The notes beneath the pieces were generated by a model. The model worked only from the letters and a program-made list of their open reading frames with translations. It was not told the DNA's origin and did not search any database. Shown here piece by piece: positions 43,010 to 52,277 of a stretch of 64,000 nt of DNA (the first letter of the stretch is position 1; each line of letters opens with the position of its first letter). The stretch comes from Microthrixaceae bacterium. GTDB taxonomy: Bacteria; Actinomycetota; Acidimicrobiia; Acidimicrobiales; Microtrichaceae. The position numbers were made by a program, and so were the translations under genes. The stretch spans positions 248,001 to 312,000 of the forward strand of contig JAMLGM010000001.1 in NCBI GenBank assembly GCA_023957975.1, given 5' to 3'.

Positions 43010-43620
43010 CCCGCGCAACAGGTCCAGATCGCGGCACGGGCACTACGCCGCTTAACCCCGTCCTCTGGACTGAGCGCGAACCCGCGCGACTGGCGCGCGA
43101 TCAGAGTGAGGTCCAGGCGTTCGCCCCATTGCTCGAGTACCAGACCCCCGCAGACGACGGCTTGCCGCACGGCGGATGGATGGGTGTCCTCCCCCGCTGG
43201 CCTTTCGAGCGGCCGAGGCCCGAAGCTCTCGATGAGTTGCTCGGGGACCGGGAACTGCAGGTGCTCGTCGTCTACTCCGCAGCGCATCCGATGGTTCCGC
43301 CGACCATCTACTCCCTCGATCCGGAGCCGTCGGTCTGGGAACAGACACAGTCCGCATGGCACGTAGCCCCAGGAGGATCGCTCTGTCTGCTCCAGAGCGA
43401 TGGAGGCTGGCAGCCCGAGGCCAGCCTCACCGAGCTTCTGGCGAAGGCATCGGGGTGGCGGATCGAGTACGCCCTCATGAAGGCTGGGGTCATCGATGAG
43501 ATGTCGGTCAATGGCATCGTCTCTGACCCCTCGCACGACCACCTGATTGACCGAGCGATTCAGCGAGTAGCTGAAACACCGGGCCCGGACGAGGTTGGAG
43601 GCGCGGATGTCTCCCCGTAA
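43006..43620 (+). CDS. E2-like conjugation enzyme of type II CBASS (separate gene)
   Basis: A 204-residue protein corresponding to the E2 part of Cap2. The E2 fold is seen in HPMVPPTIYSLDPEPSVWEQ, and the catalytic Cys is C127 in HVAPGGSLCLLQ, with a downstream WQPEASLTELL helix. In Cap2 this domain takes the activated CD-NTase C-terminus from E1. Here it is a stand-alone polypeptide. It overlaps the CD-NTase gene by 4 bases and the E1 gene by 14 bases, so stoichiometry is coupled. Confidence 0.85.
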   Translation: MTRATGPDRGTGTTPLNPVLWTEREPARLARDQSEVQAFAPLLEYQTPADDGLPHGGWMGVLPRWPFERPRPEALDELLGDRELQVLVVYSAAHPMVPPTIYSLDPEPSVWEQTQSAWHVAPGGSLCLLQSDGGWQPEASLTELLAKASGWRIEYALMKAGVIDEMSVNGIVSDPSHDHLIDRAIQRVAETPGPDEVGGADVSP

Positions 43621-44905
43621 TCCCTACATCGTGATGCCCCGAGACGCGGTCACCAAGATCGCAGGCTCCGACCTCTCGCGCGGATCACTGGTGCTCCGCC
43701 GCGTTCCCGCAGACGATATGTACGTCGTCCAGACCGTGGAAACCGGCAAAGACATCCGCCTTCCAGCCGAAGTCCCACGCGAATACGCCGCGCTTCGTTC
43801 AGGCGACCCCCACCATGCAGCTCAGTGGATCAGGGTGGCCACTAACGACGCCCATCTTCACCATCTCTTCTTGTCCAGACGCCCCGATATCTCCATAGGG
43901 TTCAAAGAATTCAGGGAGCTGGTGCCAGGCGTCTCCGACCCCGGCAACAACCTTGGCGTGGTCGTCACTCACGACCCCGACCTTCCACCAGAGCTGATGG
44001 AGGCCGGGGCTCCGGAGTTTGCGGGATGGGCTGTCCGACGCGACGGTGTGGAACCGCTCCCTATCGAGATCGAGCCAGAAGTTCTTGGCCTGGCACAGTT
44101 GACCGGCAAGTGGCCGATCGAGCAGCTCGCCGCCAACAGCATCCTGGTCGTGGGCTGCGGCAGCATCGGCAGCGCCGCAGCAGAGGCGCTCGCAGGATAC
44201 GGAGTCGGACGTGTGGAACTTGTCGACCCGGACCGATTCCTCTGGCACAACATGCTCCGCCACACTCTCGGACCCGAAAGCGTCGGGCGATTCAAGGTAG
44301 CGGCGATGAAGGACCACCTCGCCCAGCACTGGCCGCAGCAGACAGTGGTGGCTCACAGACGTGACGTGGTTGCCGAGGCGCACTACATCCGGCCCATCGT
44401 CGACCGAGTCGATCTCGTGCTCTGTGCCGCAGACGGTATTGCTCCCAGGCGTGTCGTCAGCCACCTCTCCAGGCGCGCACGGAAGCCGGCGATCTTGGCG
44501 TGCGTGCTCGACAATGGCTCGATCGGAGAAGTCATCAGGCTGCGACCAACACCCCGGTTCGGCTGTCTCCTCTGTCTACGGCAGCAGCTTGCAGATCAAG
44601 GAGCGATGGACGCTGAGGCGGATCAAGAGTTGGATTACGGCACCGGGCGCGTCCACCAGCCGATGACGGCTGTGCCGCCCGATCTCCGATACGTCGGCAC
44701 GTTCGCCGCAAAAGTAGCGATCGCGACACTGCTGGAATCACTTCACGGCGACCACACCCAGCAGGTTCCCGGCGAACACGCCATCATCGGTCTCCGACCA
44801 GCAGGTGACCTCGCAGACCCTTTCGACCTCAGCCACGCCGGCGATGTTCGCTGGTCGTCCATCCCCAGACCTCGCGCATCGTGCCCGACCTGCTCGCCAG
44901 CATGA
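43607..44905 (+). CDS. E1/ThiF-like activating enzyme of type II CBASS
   Basis: A 432-residue ThiF-fold protein. The N-terminal 165 residues form an unassigned domain. The adenylation domain starts with ILVVGCGSIGSAAAEALAG (GCGSIGS at 183-189), then VELVDPDRFLWHN. Two cysteine pairs (C320/C323 in FGCLLC and C426/C429 in ASCPTC) would bind zinc. It activates the CD-NTase C-terminal glycine and passes it to E2. The start at ATG 43607 falls inside the E2 gene. The stop overlaps the JAB start (ATGA). Confidence 0.88.
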   Translation: MSPRNPYIVMPRDAVTKIAGSDLSRGSLVLRRVPADDMYVVQTVETGKDIRLPAEVPREYAALRSGDPHHAAQWIRVATNDAHLHHLFLSRRPDISIGFKEFRELVPGVSDPGNNLGVVVTHDPDLPPELMEAGAPEFAGWAVRRDGVEPLPIEIEPEVLGLAQLTGKWPIEQLAANSILVVGCGSIGSAAAEALAGYGVGRVELVDPDRFLWHNMLRHTLGPESVGRFKVAAMKDHLAQHWPQQTVVAHRRDVVAEAHYIRPIVDRVDLVLCAADGIAPRRVVSHLSRRARKPAILACVLDNGSIGEVIRLRPTPRFGCLLCLRQQLADQGAMDAEADQELDYGTGRVHQPMTAVPPDLRYVGTFAAKVAIATLLESLHGDHTQQVPGEHAIIGLRPAGDLADPFDLSHAGDVRWSSIPRPRASCPTCSPA

Positions 44906-45459
44906 CAACTTGGAGAGAGGCACCTCCGGTGACGATCACTGACGTCGCACTCAGCGCAATCGCGCGCGAGGCGTTGCGGTCCGCCGATGGACTCGAAACT
45001 GGCGGCATCCTGCTCGGGGACGATGCGACTGATGGGATCGTCGTCCGACACGCGGGCGGACCTGGACCCAACGCCACCCGCGGCGAACGCACCTTCATGC
45101 GCGACCTCGACCATGCCCGGCGTCTCGCGGACTTCGCGTGGTCGGAGGACCGTAGCCAGTGGATAGGCGAATGGCACACCCACCCGACCGGAGGGCTTTC
45201 CCCGAGCGAGGTCGATCTCCACTCCTACATGCGCCATCTGCACGACCCTGAACTGGGGTTCGACAAGTTCGTCGCGATCATCGCTGGATTCGATTCATCG
45301 GCACGTGTGGTCGCTGCAACTTGGCTCGTAGAACGGGACTGCATCGTGGCAGTGGTACCCGAGAGGCTTCATACGGCGCCTGCCGTGAACAGCGCGCACG
45401 CCAGTGATGCGGCGAGGCACGCCGCCTCCGTAGCTGAAGAACACAAGGAGACGCCATGA
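44902..45459 (+). CDS. JAB/JAMM isopeptidase of CBASS (Cap3)
   Basis: A 185-residue metalloprotease. A perfect JAMM set is visible: E32 in LETGGILLG, H92 and H94 in GEWHTHP, S102 and D105 in SPSEVD. Cap3 removes or reverses CD-NTase conjugation, balancing E1/E2. The start at ATG 44902 overlaps the E1 stop. The stop overlaps the TIR-SAVED start by four bases. Confidence 0.92.
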   Translation: MTTWREAPPVTITDVALSAIAREALRSADGLETGGILLGDDATDGIVVRHAGGPGPNATRGERTFMRDLDHARRLADFAWSEDRSQWIGEWHTHPTGGLSPSEVDLHSYMRHLHDPELGFDKFVAIIAGFDSSARVVAATWLVERDCIVAVVPERLHTAPAVNSAHASDAARHAASVAEEHKETP

Positions 45460-46760
45460 CATCCGATTCCGCCACCCCAGACCCAGCAGACCCCGTCTTC
45501 ATCTCGTACCGCCAGAAAGACGGTACTGGTGTTGCTACGGAGCTCGCCTGGCTCCTCCGTACCGCCGGCATCCCTGTCTGGCGGGACCGAGACGATCTGC
45601 CGCCAGGCGACACCGAGGCCCGCCTCAAGCAAGCGATAGAGGCCGGCATCTCCGGCGGCGTTCTCGTGACGACACCGGACGTGGTGAACAGCAGAGTCGT
45701 GAAGACGCTGGAAGCACCTCAACTCCTTGAGCTACACCGCGACCACGACGTGTTTGCACTCGGCATCATCAATTCGGTGAAAACAGAAGACGACGGAACA
45801 GACTACGACGCTCCTGACCGGCTCCTAGAGATTCGTCCCGGCACCTTGAGCGGTGTAGACCAGCAATCCGCCGAGCGCGATGGTCTGCTGGCATTGATCC
45901 GCGGTTTGGTCTGGCATCGGATCGCGTCTCTTCGCAAACGAATCGAGGCAACCGACCAGACGTTCCACCTGAGCCTCCAGACCAGGAACACGCCACAGGT
46001 CTATGACCGAACCGGTGACGAACTGGACATCCGGCTCAGGCCCTCCGATCACGAACGGCTTCCGAGCGCCGATGGGCTCCGAGACCTCAAGGACACCATC
46101 GGTCTCCTCCCCGATGCCGTGACCCGTTCCGGCGCACATCGCCTACGTGTTGCTGGAGGGGCTCATCTCTCCGTTGCCTTCGCAGTCGGGGCAGCCTTGC
46201 CTTCGTCGCGAATCGGACACATGGACGTGATCGACCAACAGGGCGCCACCTGGGCGAGCGATGGCGAAGCACGGTTCGTCACGCAACCGCAAGTGCAAAT
46301 CGCAGCTCAAGGCGGCGATCCATCTGCAATCACGACCGGCCGCCCCTCCGTAGCCGTGTATGTCGATCTCCTGCCCCAACGCAGCGACACCGCCTTCACC
46401 CGCTATATCGAAGACCATAGGCCCTTTCTCTCGGCCTGGCGTCATCTCACAAGTGCGAGCGGCACGCTCCTCGACCCCGCTGATGCAGGCTTGATCGCCG
46501 CCGATGTCGCCGCGCACATCCGTGCCCTGTCGAACGACAACTCCAACGCCGAGGTGCACCTCCTGCTGCGGTGCCCGTTCCCACTTGCGCTTCTCATCGG
46601 GCGATTGACCAACACCCTGCGCGTCGTAGTCCATGAATGGGACGACTCCGACCCCATCGACGGCGAAGACTACCGCGCAAGGTACGTGCCCACCTTGCGT
46701 GTACGCACATCTGCAAGCTCAGGCGTCATCGAAGACGTGCTCCTCCCGGACGCGTCATGA
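45456..46760 (+). CDS. TIR-SAVED effector of CBASS
   Basis: A 434-residue fusion. An N-terminal TIR domain (about 12-150) has FISYRQKDG, LAWLLRTAGIPVWRDRDDLP, and E86 in KTLEAPQLL as the best candidate for the catalytic glutamate. A C-terminal SAVED domain (about 215-430) holds HLSVAFAVGAAL and LLLRCPFPLALLIGRL. TIR-SAVED proteins bind a cyclic trinucleotide, assemble into filaments and degrade NAD+, killing the infected cell. The relevant nucleotide here is inferred from the family. Both junctions with neighbours are 4-base overlaps. Confidence 0.9.
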   Translation: MTSDSATPDPADPVFISYRQKDGTGVATELAWLLRTAGIPVWRDRDDLPPGDTEARLKQAIEAGISGGVLVTTPDVVNSRVVKTLEAPQLLELHRDHDVFALGIINSVKTEDDGTDYDAPDRLLEIRPGTLSGVDQQSAERDGLLALIRGLVWHRIASLRKRIEATDQTFHLSLQTRNTPQVYDRTGDELDIRLRPSDHERLPSADGLRDLKDTIGLLPDAVTRSGAHRLRVAGGAHLSVAFAVGAALPSSRIGHMDVIDQQGATWASDGEARFVTQPQVQIAAQGGDPSAITTGRPSVAVYVDLLPQRSDTAFTRYIEDHRPFLSAWRHLTSASGTLLDPADAGLIAADVAAHIRALSNDNSNAEVHLLLRCPFPLALLIGRLTNTLRVVVHEWDDSDPIDGEDYRARYVPTLRVRTSASSGVIEDVLLPDAS

Positions 46761-46873
46761 CTGCGCCAGCCGACTTTGCGGTCGTCCGTAACACCAAGTT
46801 GACCGCCACTCTCGCGTGGAGGATTCGCTCGACGTTGAGACAACGGCGCTCCGAAGGACGCGGGCGTCTATGA
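46757..46873 (+). CDS. 38-residue linker ORF between TIR-SAVED and nuclease genes
   Basis: ATG 46757 overlaps the TIR-SAVED stop (ATGA), and the ORF's own stop TGA 46871-46873 overlaps the next ATG at 46870. The product is short and basic (MTAPADFAVVRNTKLTATLA, then an Arg-rich tail). Both four-base overlaps make it likely that it is translated, if only to carry ribosomes to the next gene. No homologue is recognised. Confidence 0.5.
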   Translation: MTAPADFAVVRNTKLTATLAWRIRSTLRQRRSEGRGRL

Positions 46874-48372
46874 GCTTCTCGCGCGACCCGGGCTTGCCCT
46901 ACTCGGCATTCACTCAAGCGTGCCGCGCCTTCAAACCCAGCGAGCTGATCCCGGCGATCGCGCAGGCCTCGGCAGCGCTTGGCGAACCGCCGTATCCAGA
47001 TGCTGTGAAACATCGGATGCCGCCGTGGGGATTGGCTGCGGCCGCGCGAGATTCGCTTCTCTACGGCAATGAGTATCGCTCGAAGCCCGTAGACGAGAAG
47101 GCGCTGCAGAAGCTGATGCACAAGTTTCAGATCGCGATGGACATCGACGATGCCGATGTGGGGTCCGCGGACTTCCTCGTCAGACTGATGACTCGGGTCA
47201 CGTACGAGCAGTTCCCCTACCAGGAGTCGATGTTCGAGGAACTTGCTCGCTCCCACGCCTGGATGGTCGAGGGCCTGCCCGACGTCGAGACCCGAGTGAT
47301 CACGGAGGACTCGCTGGCGACCATGCTCGACGGAGTTCCGTTCCGCGAGGCAATCGGCGCGACGTTCTTCCTCCAAGTGGGTGCCTTCCAGAACGGTGGA
47401 GCATACAAGCCCGGCTGGCTGGATCAGCCAAACTTCACTGAAGTGCTGAAGCTCTATCCGCGGACGAACATAGAGAAGATCGCCTCTCGACTCACCACGA
47501 CACCCGCAGCGTTTCGGACTGCTTTCAACGACCACTCGGTCGGAACAGCCACAGCGGCCCGATTCGATTACAACCCGTTGATGGCGACGCCGTTCGTGGA
47601 CATGGGCGACGGGGAGCCGGTCGCTCCAGCGACGCGTCTGATCATGCGGACGGTCACGCCAGGAGGCTTGTACTACGCCGGGATGACCCAGCATGGCAAG
47701 GCTTTCGCGGATGACCTCGGAGGCCTGTTCGAGCACTACATTGGTCGACAACTCAGACTGATCGAGGACGCGGAGGTCGAACCCGAGATTGTCTTCGGCA
47801 AGGGTGGCGGTCACAAAAGCGTTGACTGGTTTGTGATCCTGCCCAATCTGGTCATCTTGGTTGAGGTCAAGTCTCGCCGCCTCGGCCCGGCAGCACGGGC
47901 CGGCGATGCGACGCTGATGAACTCGCTCAGCGAGACCCTGGGCGGCGCACGGAAGCAGTTGACCCGGACTGTCAGCCATCTTGCTGACAGTCACCCGGCG
48001 TTCACGCACATCCCAACGGACCGCCCCATGTTGGGGTTGATCGTCACGGCGGAGCCGTTCTATACCGGGGCCGCGTACCTTCTCGACCATGACGTTGCGA
48101 CTATCCCTGGCGGGAGGCTCCCAGATGTTCCTGTAACCGCGGCGAGCGCGCGTGAAGTCGAGTGGCTCGTGACACACGGCAAAGACCTTGAGCCGCTGCT
48201 CCTCGCAGAGATGGCGAAGAGTGCAGGAGGTGTCGTCAGCCTGCGTGACATCGGCAAGAAGACTGATACCGAGAATCCGATTCTGTTGAACGCTTGGAAT
48301 GCGTATCCTTGGCCGACCGGCAAAGGACATGGCGGTGGACAATCATCAGCGACGCCGACCGGCAATGGCTGA
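46870..48372 (+). CDS. PD-(D/E)XK nuclease-like protein in the CBASS operon
   Basis: A 500-residue protein with a large helical N-terminal region (1 to about 280) of no recognised family. A nuclease-like core follows: E288 in LFEHYIGRQL, D319 in GHKSVDWFVILPN, and E332-x-K334 in VEVKSRRLG. The spacing fits the PD-(D/E)XK superfamily (E, then D, then ExK). A C-terminal 160-residue part is unassigned. It is reached by overlapping frames from TIR-SAVED, so it is probably a further CBASS component or second effector. The start is ATG 46870. Confidence 0.65.
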   Translation: MSFSRDPGLPYSAFTQACRAFKPSELIPAIAQASAALGEPPYPDAVKHRMPPWGLAAAARDSLLYGNEYRSKPVDEKALQKLMHKFQIAMDIDDADVGSADFLVRLMTRVTYEQFPYQESMFEELARSHAWMVEGLPDVETRVITEDSLATMLDGVPFREAIGATFFLQVGAFQNGGAYKPGWLDQPNFTEVLKLYPRTNIEKIASRLTTTPAAFRTAFNDHSVGTATAARFDYNPLMATPFVDMGDGEPVAPATRLIMRTVTPGGLYYAGMTQHGKAFADDLGGLFEHYIGRQLRLIEDAEVEPEIVFGKGGGHKSVDWFVILPNLVILVEVKSRRLGPAARAGDATLMNSLSETLGGARKQLTRTVSHLADSHPAFTHIPTDRPMLGLIVTAEPFYTGAAYLLDHDVATIPGGRLPDVPVTAASAREVEWLVTHGKDLEPLLLAEMAKSAGGVVSLRDIGKKTDTENPILLNAWNAYPWPTGKGHGGGQSSATPTGNG

Positions 48373-48430
48373 CCCTCACAGTCAGATCAAGTCGATTGCA
48401 AGCTGCGGAAATGCCGAAATCGCACCACGC

Positions 48431-51400
48431 TTACAACGAGCGCTCGACGTCCTCGCGTCCCGGTGAATGCTGCGGTACATCGCTCGCTTGGATGATGAAG
48501 CCACGTGCTCGATCGAAAGCAGTTCGTGCACGGGCGGCGTCAATGCTCTGCGCCGTGGACTGCGGCGGCGGTCCCAGCGGTCGGTCATCCGTGACGCCGT
48601 ATCTGTCGCGGTAGGCCGCGACGGTGCGCCCGTAACGTCGCCACGCAGCGGCTTGGCGCTGATCGCGGGGTGGCTCGCCAAGATGCTGCACCCACGCTTC
48701 GCCGGTCTCGCGTGCGGTGTCGAGCACGGCATCAGCGCGAGCTTCGATCATCTCGCGCCGCTCATCGAGGGCCTGCCGCATATCGTCGGTCATCGGGCCG
48801 TCCGCAGCCGGGATCAGTCCGGCGATCAGCCGCGGCGTCTTGCGAGCACGACCCGAGCCCGCCGGGCGGGCGGTGGCGCGCGCAACGCGGTAGTGCAGGA
48901 CGGAGGCGATGTCGTCGGCATCGGTGAGCCCGCGCGCGGCCACCAGGCGCGGAAGCAGGGTGTCGAGGTTGTGGTGGTTGGCCTCGGCGCGGCGCAGCTG
49001 GGCGGTGAGTGCCCCGAACGCCTCGGACTCGATCGCGGTGTCGGCTTGTTCGGGGGTCAGACCAGAGGCACGGATGAGGGTGGCCCAGCGGTCTCGTTGG
49101 GCTGCGGCGGCAATGGTCTCGTACTCGGCGGCGAGCTGAGCGATCGAACCCCACTGCTCCTGTTCGGTGGTGATGGTCTCGTGCGCGGACAGCTCCGCGC
49201 CGACGTGCTGCAGCACACCGAACATCACGGATCGGCCGGTGGCGTCGGGGGTGTCGCCCGGATGCGGGTGGGCGTGCTCGTCGGCCCGGTCGAGGATCAC
49301 GTAGGCGTGGTTGGCCTGCTTGCCGCGGGTCATCGCGACGTAGAAGTTCTCCCTCGTCGTGGTCGGCTCCACCAGCACATGCGCGGTATCGACAGTGACG
49401 CCTTGCGCCCTGTGCGCCGTGACCGCATAACCCAGATCGACGTGATCGGCCACATAGGCGGCGGGCAGGTCGATGGAGCCGCCGAACCTGCGGCCGGTCT
49501 TGCGGATGGTGATCGAGCCGTCGTCGCGGATGCCGGTGATGGTCCAGGTGTCGCCGTTGCGCACCCAGTCCTTGCCGTTGCGTAGGCGGCGGTCGTTGCG
49601 GCGGGTGATGATCGTGTCCCCAGCCCCCGCCGTGGTCCCGTCGTTCAGCTCGACCTCCCGACCCGGCTTCAACGCGCCGTCGAGAATCAGATCGGCACGA
49701 GCGCGCTGGTTGAGGGCGGTCACGTGGTCGCGGGTCTCGGCGACCAGCACCGACGTCAAACCCCGCTCCCGGTCCGCGCGCCACGCGGTGTAGGCGGCGT
49801 CGGTCATCGCCTCGGCCTCACCGTCATGGATGCGGTCGTGGGCGAGGTAGGTGTCGATCACCTGCGTGCGACCGTGCCGCAGGGCGAGGGAGGCGGTCTT
49901 CTCCCACTCGTGGATGAACCGGTGCACGTCGACCAGCTCGGGCGCATCATCCCGGTCACCGACGAGGAGCCCGAAGGCGCCGCCGGCATCCACCGACTGG
50001 AGCTGGGCGTAGTCGCCGATTAGCAGCACCTTCGCCCCGGCGCGTTCGGCGAGGTGGGTGATGCGGTCCAACGAGAGGGTTCCGGCGAGGGAGGCTTCAT
50101 CGATGATGATGAGCTGACCGGCCTCGAAGTCGGTGCCGTGGACGAGGTGGTTCTGCCACCACTTCGCTGTGTTCTCCGTCGCAATCCCCAGGTCGTCAGC
50201 GAGAACCTGCGCGGCCACGGCGGACGGTGCCAGCCCGACCACGGACCCGGTGCCGTGTTCCTTCTCCCACGCACGCCGCAACGCATTCATCGCCGTCGTC
50301 TTCCCGGCGCCCGCCGGTCCCACCAGCACATCGAGCATCCGGCCAGAGACCGCGATCTTCATGAGCGCGTCGGCCTGATCCTCCCCAAGCATCCGCCCCT
50401 CATTATCAGGACGGCCGGTGATCCTCTCCACCGTGTCGACCGGGACGGTGGGTGCGGTCATGGTGCGAGAGCGGTCGAGTAGCAGGTCCTCGGCTGCGAG
50501 CAGCAGTTCGGAGGAGAACACGGTGGAGTGCTTGGGCCGGAACACGCTGGTGCCGTCCATCCGCCGAAACGCGGCCGGGCTGGTGGCGAGGTCGGGCGGC
50601 GTCAGCCGCAGCGATGCTTGTTCGGCGGCGTCGGCGATCATCGCCACGACGGCTTCGCGGTCTTGCATGGTGGCGAAGCGCCAGCCCATCGTCTGCCGAG
50701 ACGCCTCAGCCATAAGGTTCCACCGCCGCCAGGTGGACCGCTTCTGACCCACCACCTCGACCACCGACTGCCCGAGTTCCCCGATGGCGTCCAGGGGCAC
50801 GTCATCGGCGCGGAGCAGCAGCGGCTTGTCGTTGCCGGTGATCGTGCGCGCCCAGCCGGTGGCGTCGTGGCCGAGCACCCCGGTGGCGCGGGTGCGCCAC
50901 TCGGCGGTGAGGTCGGCCAGCGACCGCACCTGCTTCTCCGGGCGTGTGGCGAGGGTGGCTTGGGCGCGGAGCCTGATGATCGTGGCTGTGGAGGGTTGGC
51001 GGCCGTGTCGGGCGACGTACTCGGCGATCAGCCGGTCCTTCTCGGCGTCGATGTGCCGGGCGCGGGTGGAGAACTCCTGGACCAGCTCCTCCGGGACGGT
51101 GCTGATCGCCCATGCCGGGTTGCGGTCACGGCCCATGTCCCTTGCTTCCCACTCGACGCCGAAGGTGCGGGTCATGTGGTCGGCGAACACCGCCTCGTGC
51201 AACTCCGACAGCGCGACCACGGCGGCGTGCATCGGCCGCCCATCCAGGGATCGCCACTTGCCGTCGAGGACAGTCTGGACCTTGTTGGAGATGACGACGT
51301 GCGTGTGCAGGTGGGGGTCGCCGGCGCGGGAGTCGAAGTGATCGAACGCCGTCGCCACCAACCCGGTGACATCGACCTGCGCAACCGCACCGTCACCGGC

Positions 51401-51982
51401 GGTTGCACCAGACCGCGTGGCGGCAACCTCACGCTCCATGAACGCAACCACCTCTGCGACCGCCGCATGATGCGCCTGACCGATGAGCGCCTGCGTACCG
51501 GCGTCGGCGACCGCCCACAACGCCGAGGCGGACTTCGGGACCGAGAAGGTGAAGTCGAACCCGGCCACAGCCCGCCGTCTGCCGCGTTCGGTCTCCTCGG
51601 CCTCGATCTGCGCGACCGCCTCGCCCTTCGCTCCGGGACTCAGCTCGGGGTCGAGGTCGGCGATCCGGGCCTCGATCCGCTCCGGCACCGACTTGTAGGC
51701 CGGGAACGCATGCCCGAGCGGGTCGCCGGTCATCGGATCACGGCCCATGCCCATCAAGAGCTGGAGCTGAGCCTCCGACACCCGATCACCCACCGCGAGC
51801 TGACCCTTGCCGAGCGAGGCGACGCCAGAGCCGAGCCATTGGCCCGGTGGTGTTCCCGCCTCCACGTAGTACCTGGTCAGCGGTGTTGAAAGAGTGCGGT
51901 CGCCGTCTGCGGCCGCGACGGTGCGCAGCAGGTACTTGTAGCCATCGCCCGCCGACATCACGCGCATCGAGACCGTCACCAC
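48431..51982 (-). CDS. MobF-type relaxase with SF1 helicase (TraA/TrwC-like)
   Basis: A protein of 1183 residues. An N-terminal relaxase domain carries the tyrosines in SAGDGYKYLLR and the three-His metal motif in AGDPHLHTHVVISN. The helicase domain has LVGPAGAGKTTAMNALR (Walker A), QLIIIDEASLAG and LLIGDYAQLQSVDAGGAF. Further motifs are GYAVTAHRAQGVTVD and FYVAMTRGKQAN. It nicks at oriT and unwinds the transferred strand. No other conjugation gene is present in the window, so transfer may be by mobilisation or use genes outside. GTG 51982 or ATG 51967 could be the start. Confidence 0.93.
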   Translation of the reverse strand: MVTVSMRVMSAGDGYKYLLRTVAAADGDRTLSTPLTRYYVEAGTPPGQWLGSGVASLGKGQLAVGDRVSEAQLQLLMGMGRDPMTGDPLGHAFPAYKSVPERIEARIADLDPELSPGAKGEAVAQIEAEETERGRRRAVAGFDFTFSVPKSASALWAVADAGTQALIGQAHHAAVAEVVAFMEREVAATRSGATAGDGAVAQVDVTGLVATAFDHFDSRAGDPHLHTHVVISNKVQTVLDGKWRSLDGRPMHAAVVALSELHEAVFADHMTRTFGVEWEARDMGRDRNPAWAISTVPEELVQEFSTRARHIDAEKDRLIAEYVARHGRQPSTATIIRLRAQATLATRPEKQVRSLADLTAEWRTRATGVLGHDATGWARTITGNDKPLLLRADDVPLDAIGELGQSVVEVVGQKRSTWRRWNLMAEASRQTMGWRFATMQDREAVVAMIADAAEQASLRLTPPDLATSPAAFRRMDGTSVFRPKHSTVFSSELLLAAEDLLLDRSRTMTAPTVPVDTVERITGRPDNEGRMLGEDQADALMKIAVSGRMLDVLVGPAGAGKTTAMNALRRAWEKEHGTGSVVGLAPSAVAAQVLADDLGIATENTAKWWQNHLVHGTDFEAGQLIIIDEASLAGTLSLDRITHLAERAGAKVLLIGDYAQLQSVDAGGAFGLLVGDRDDAPELVDVHRFIHEWEKTASLALRHGRTQVIDTYLAHDRIHDGEAEAMTDAAYTAWRADRERGLTSVLVAETRDHVTALNQRARADLILDGALKPGREVELNDGTTAGAGDTIITRRNDRRLRNGKDWVRNGDTWTITGIRDDGSITIRKTGRRFGGSIDLPAAYVADHVDLGYAVTAHRAQGVTVDTAHVLVEPTTTRENFYVAMTRGKQANHAYVILDRADEHAHPHPGDTPDATGRSVMFGVLQHVGAELSAHETITTEQEQWGSIAQLAAEYETIAAAAQRDRWATLIRASGLTPEQADTAIESEAFGALTAQLRRAEANHHNLDTLLPRLVAARGLTDADDIASVLHYRVARATARPAGSGRARKTPRLIAGLIPAADGPMTDDMRQALDERREMIEARADAVLDTARETGEAWVQHLGEPPRDQRQAAAWRRYGRTVAAYRDRYGVTDDRPLGPPPQSTAQSIDAARARTAFDRARGFIIQASDVPQHSPGREDVERSL

Positions 51983-52277
51983 GCCACCGCCTTCCGACGA
52001 TCAGGTGAGCGGGCGTTGACCGCGCGAACGCCCTGTCAACTTTGGTTGACAAACCTTGACCTGCAAGACGCGTGTGGGCTCAGAAGGAGTTCGGAGCAAG
52101 GGCCTGGGGACGAGGCGTCGGTGACGGTGCCAACGGGTTCTGGGCGAGGTGGCTCCGGTCGGCGTGGACGGTCATCGGATGCGTGTCGGAGTCGTGCACC
52201 TGACAGGTGACCAGCTCGGCATCAGATCTCGACGAGGCACCGGATGTCGGGGACGACCGTCAGCCGGAGCGCTCTTT
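51983..52277. promoter_or_regulatory. Divergent region before the relaxase, candidate oriT
   Basis: This 295-base gap lies upstream of the relaxase and of the methyltransferase. TGTCAAC TTTG GTTGACA at 52034-52051 is a perfect 7-bp inverted repeat with a 4-base loop, and a further CTTGAC follows. Relaxase genes usually lie next to their oriT, where such repeats flank nic. The repeat could equally be a repressor operator. No gene is convincing in the rest of the stretch. Confidence 0.4.

Noticed and set aside
42044..48372. Type III CBASS (HORMA/TRIP13)
   Set aside because: No AAA ATPase or HORMA gene is present; E1, E2 and JAB define a type II arrangement.
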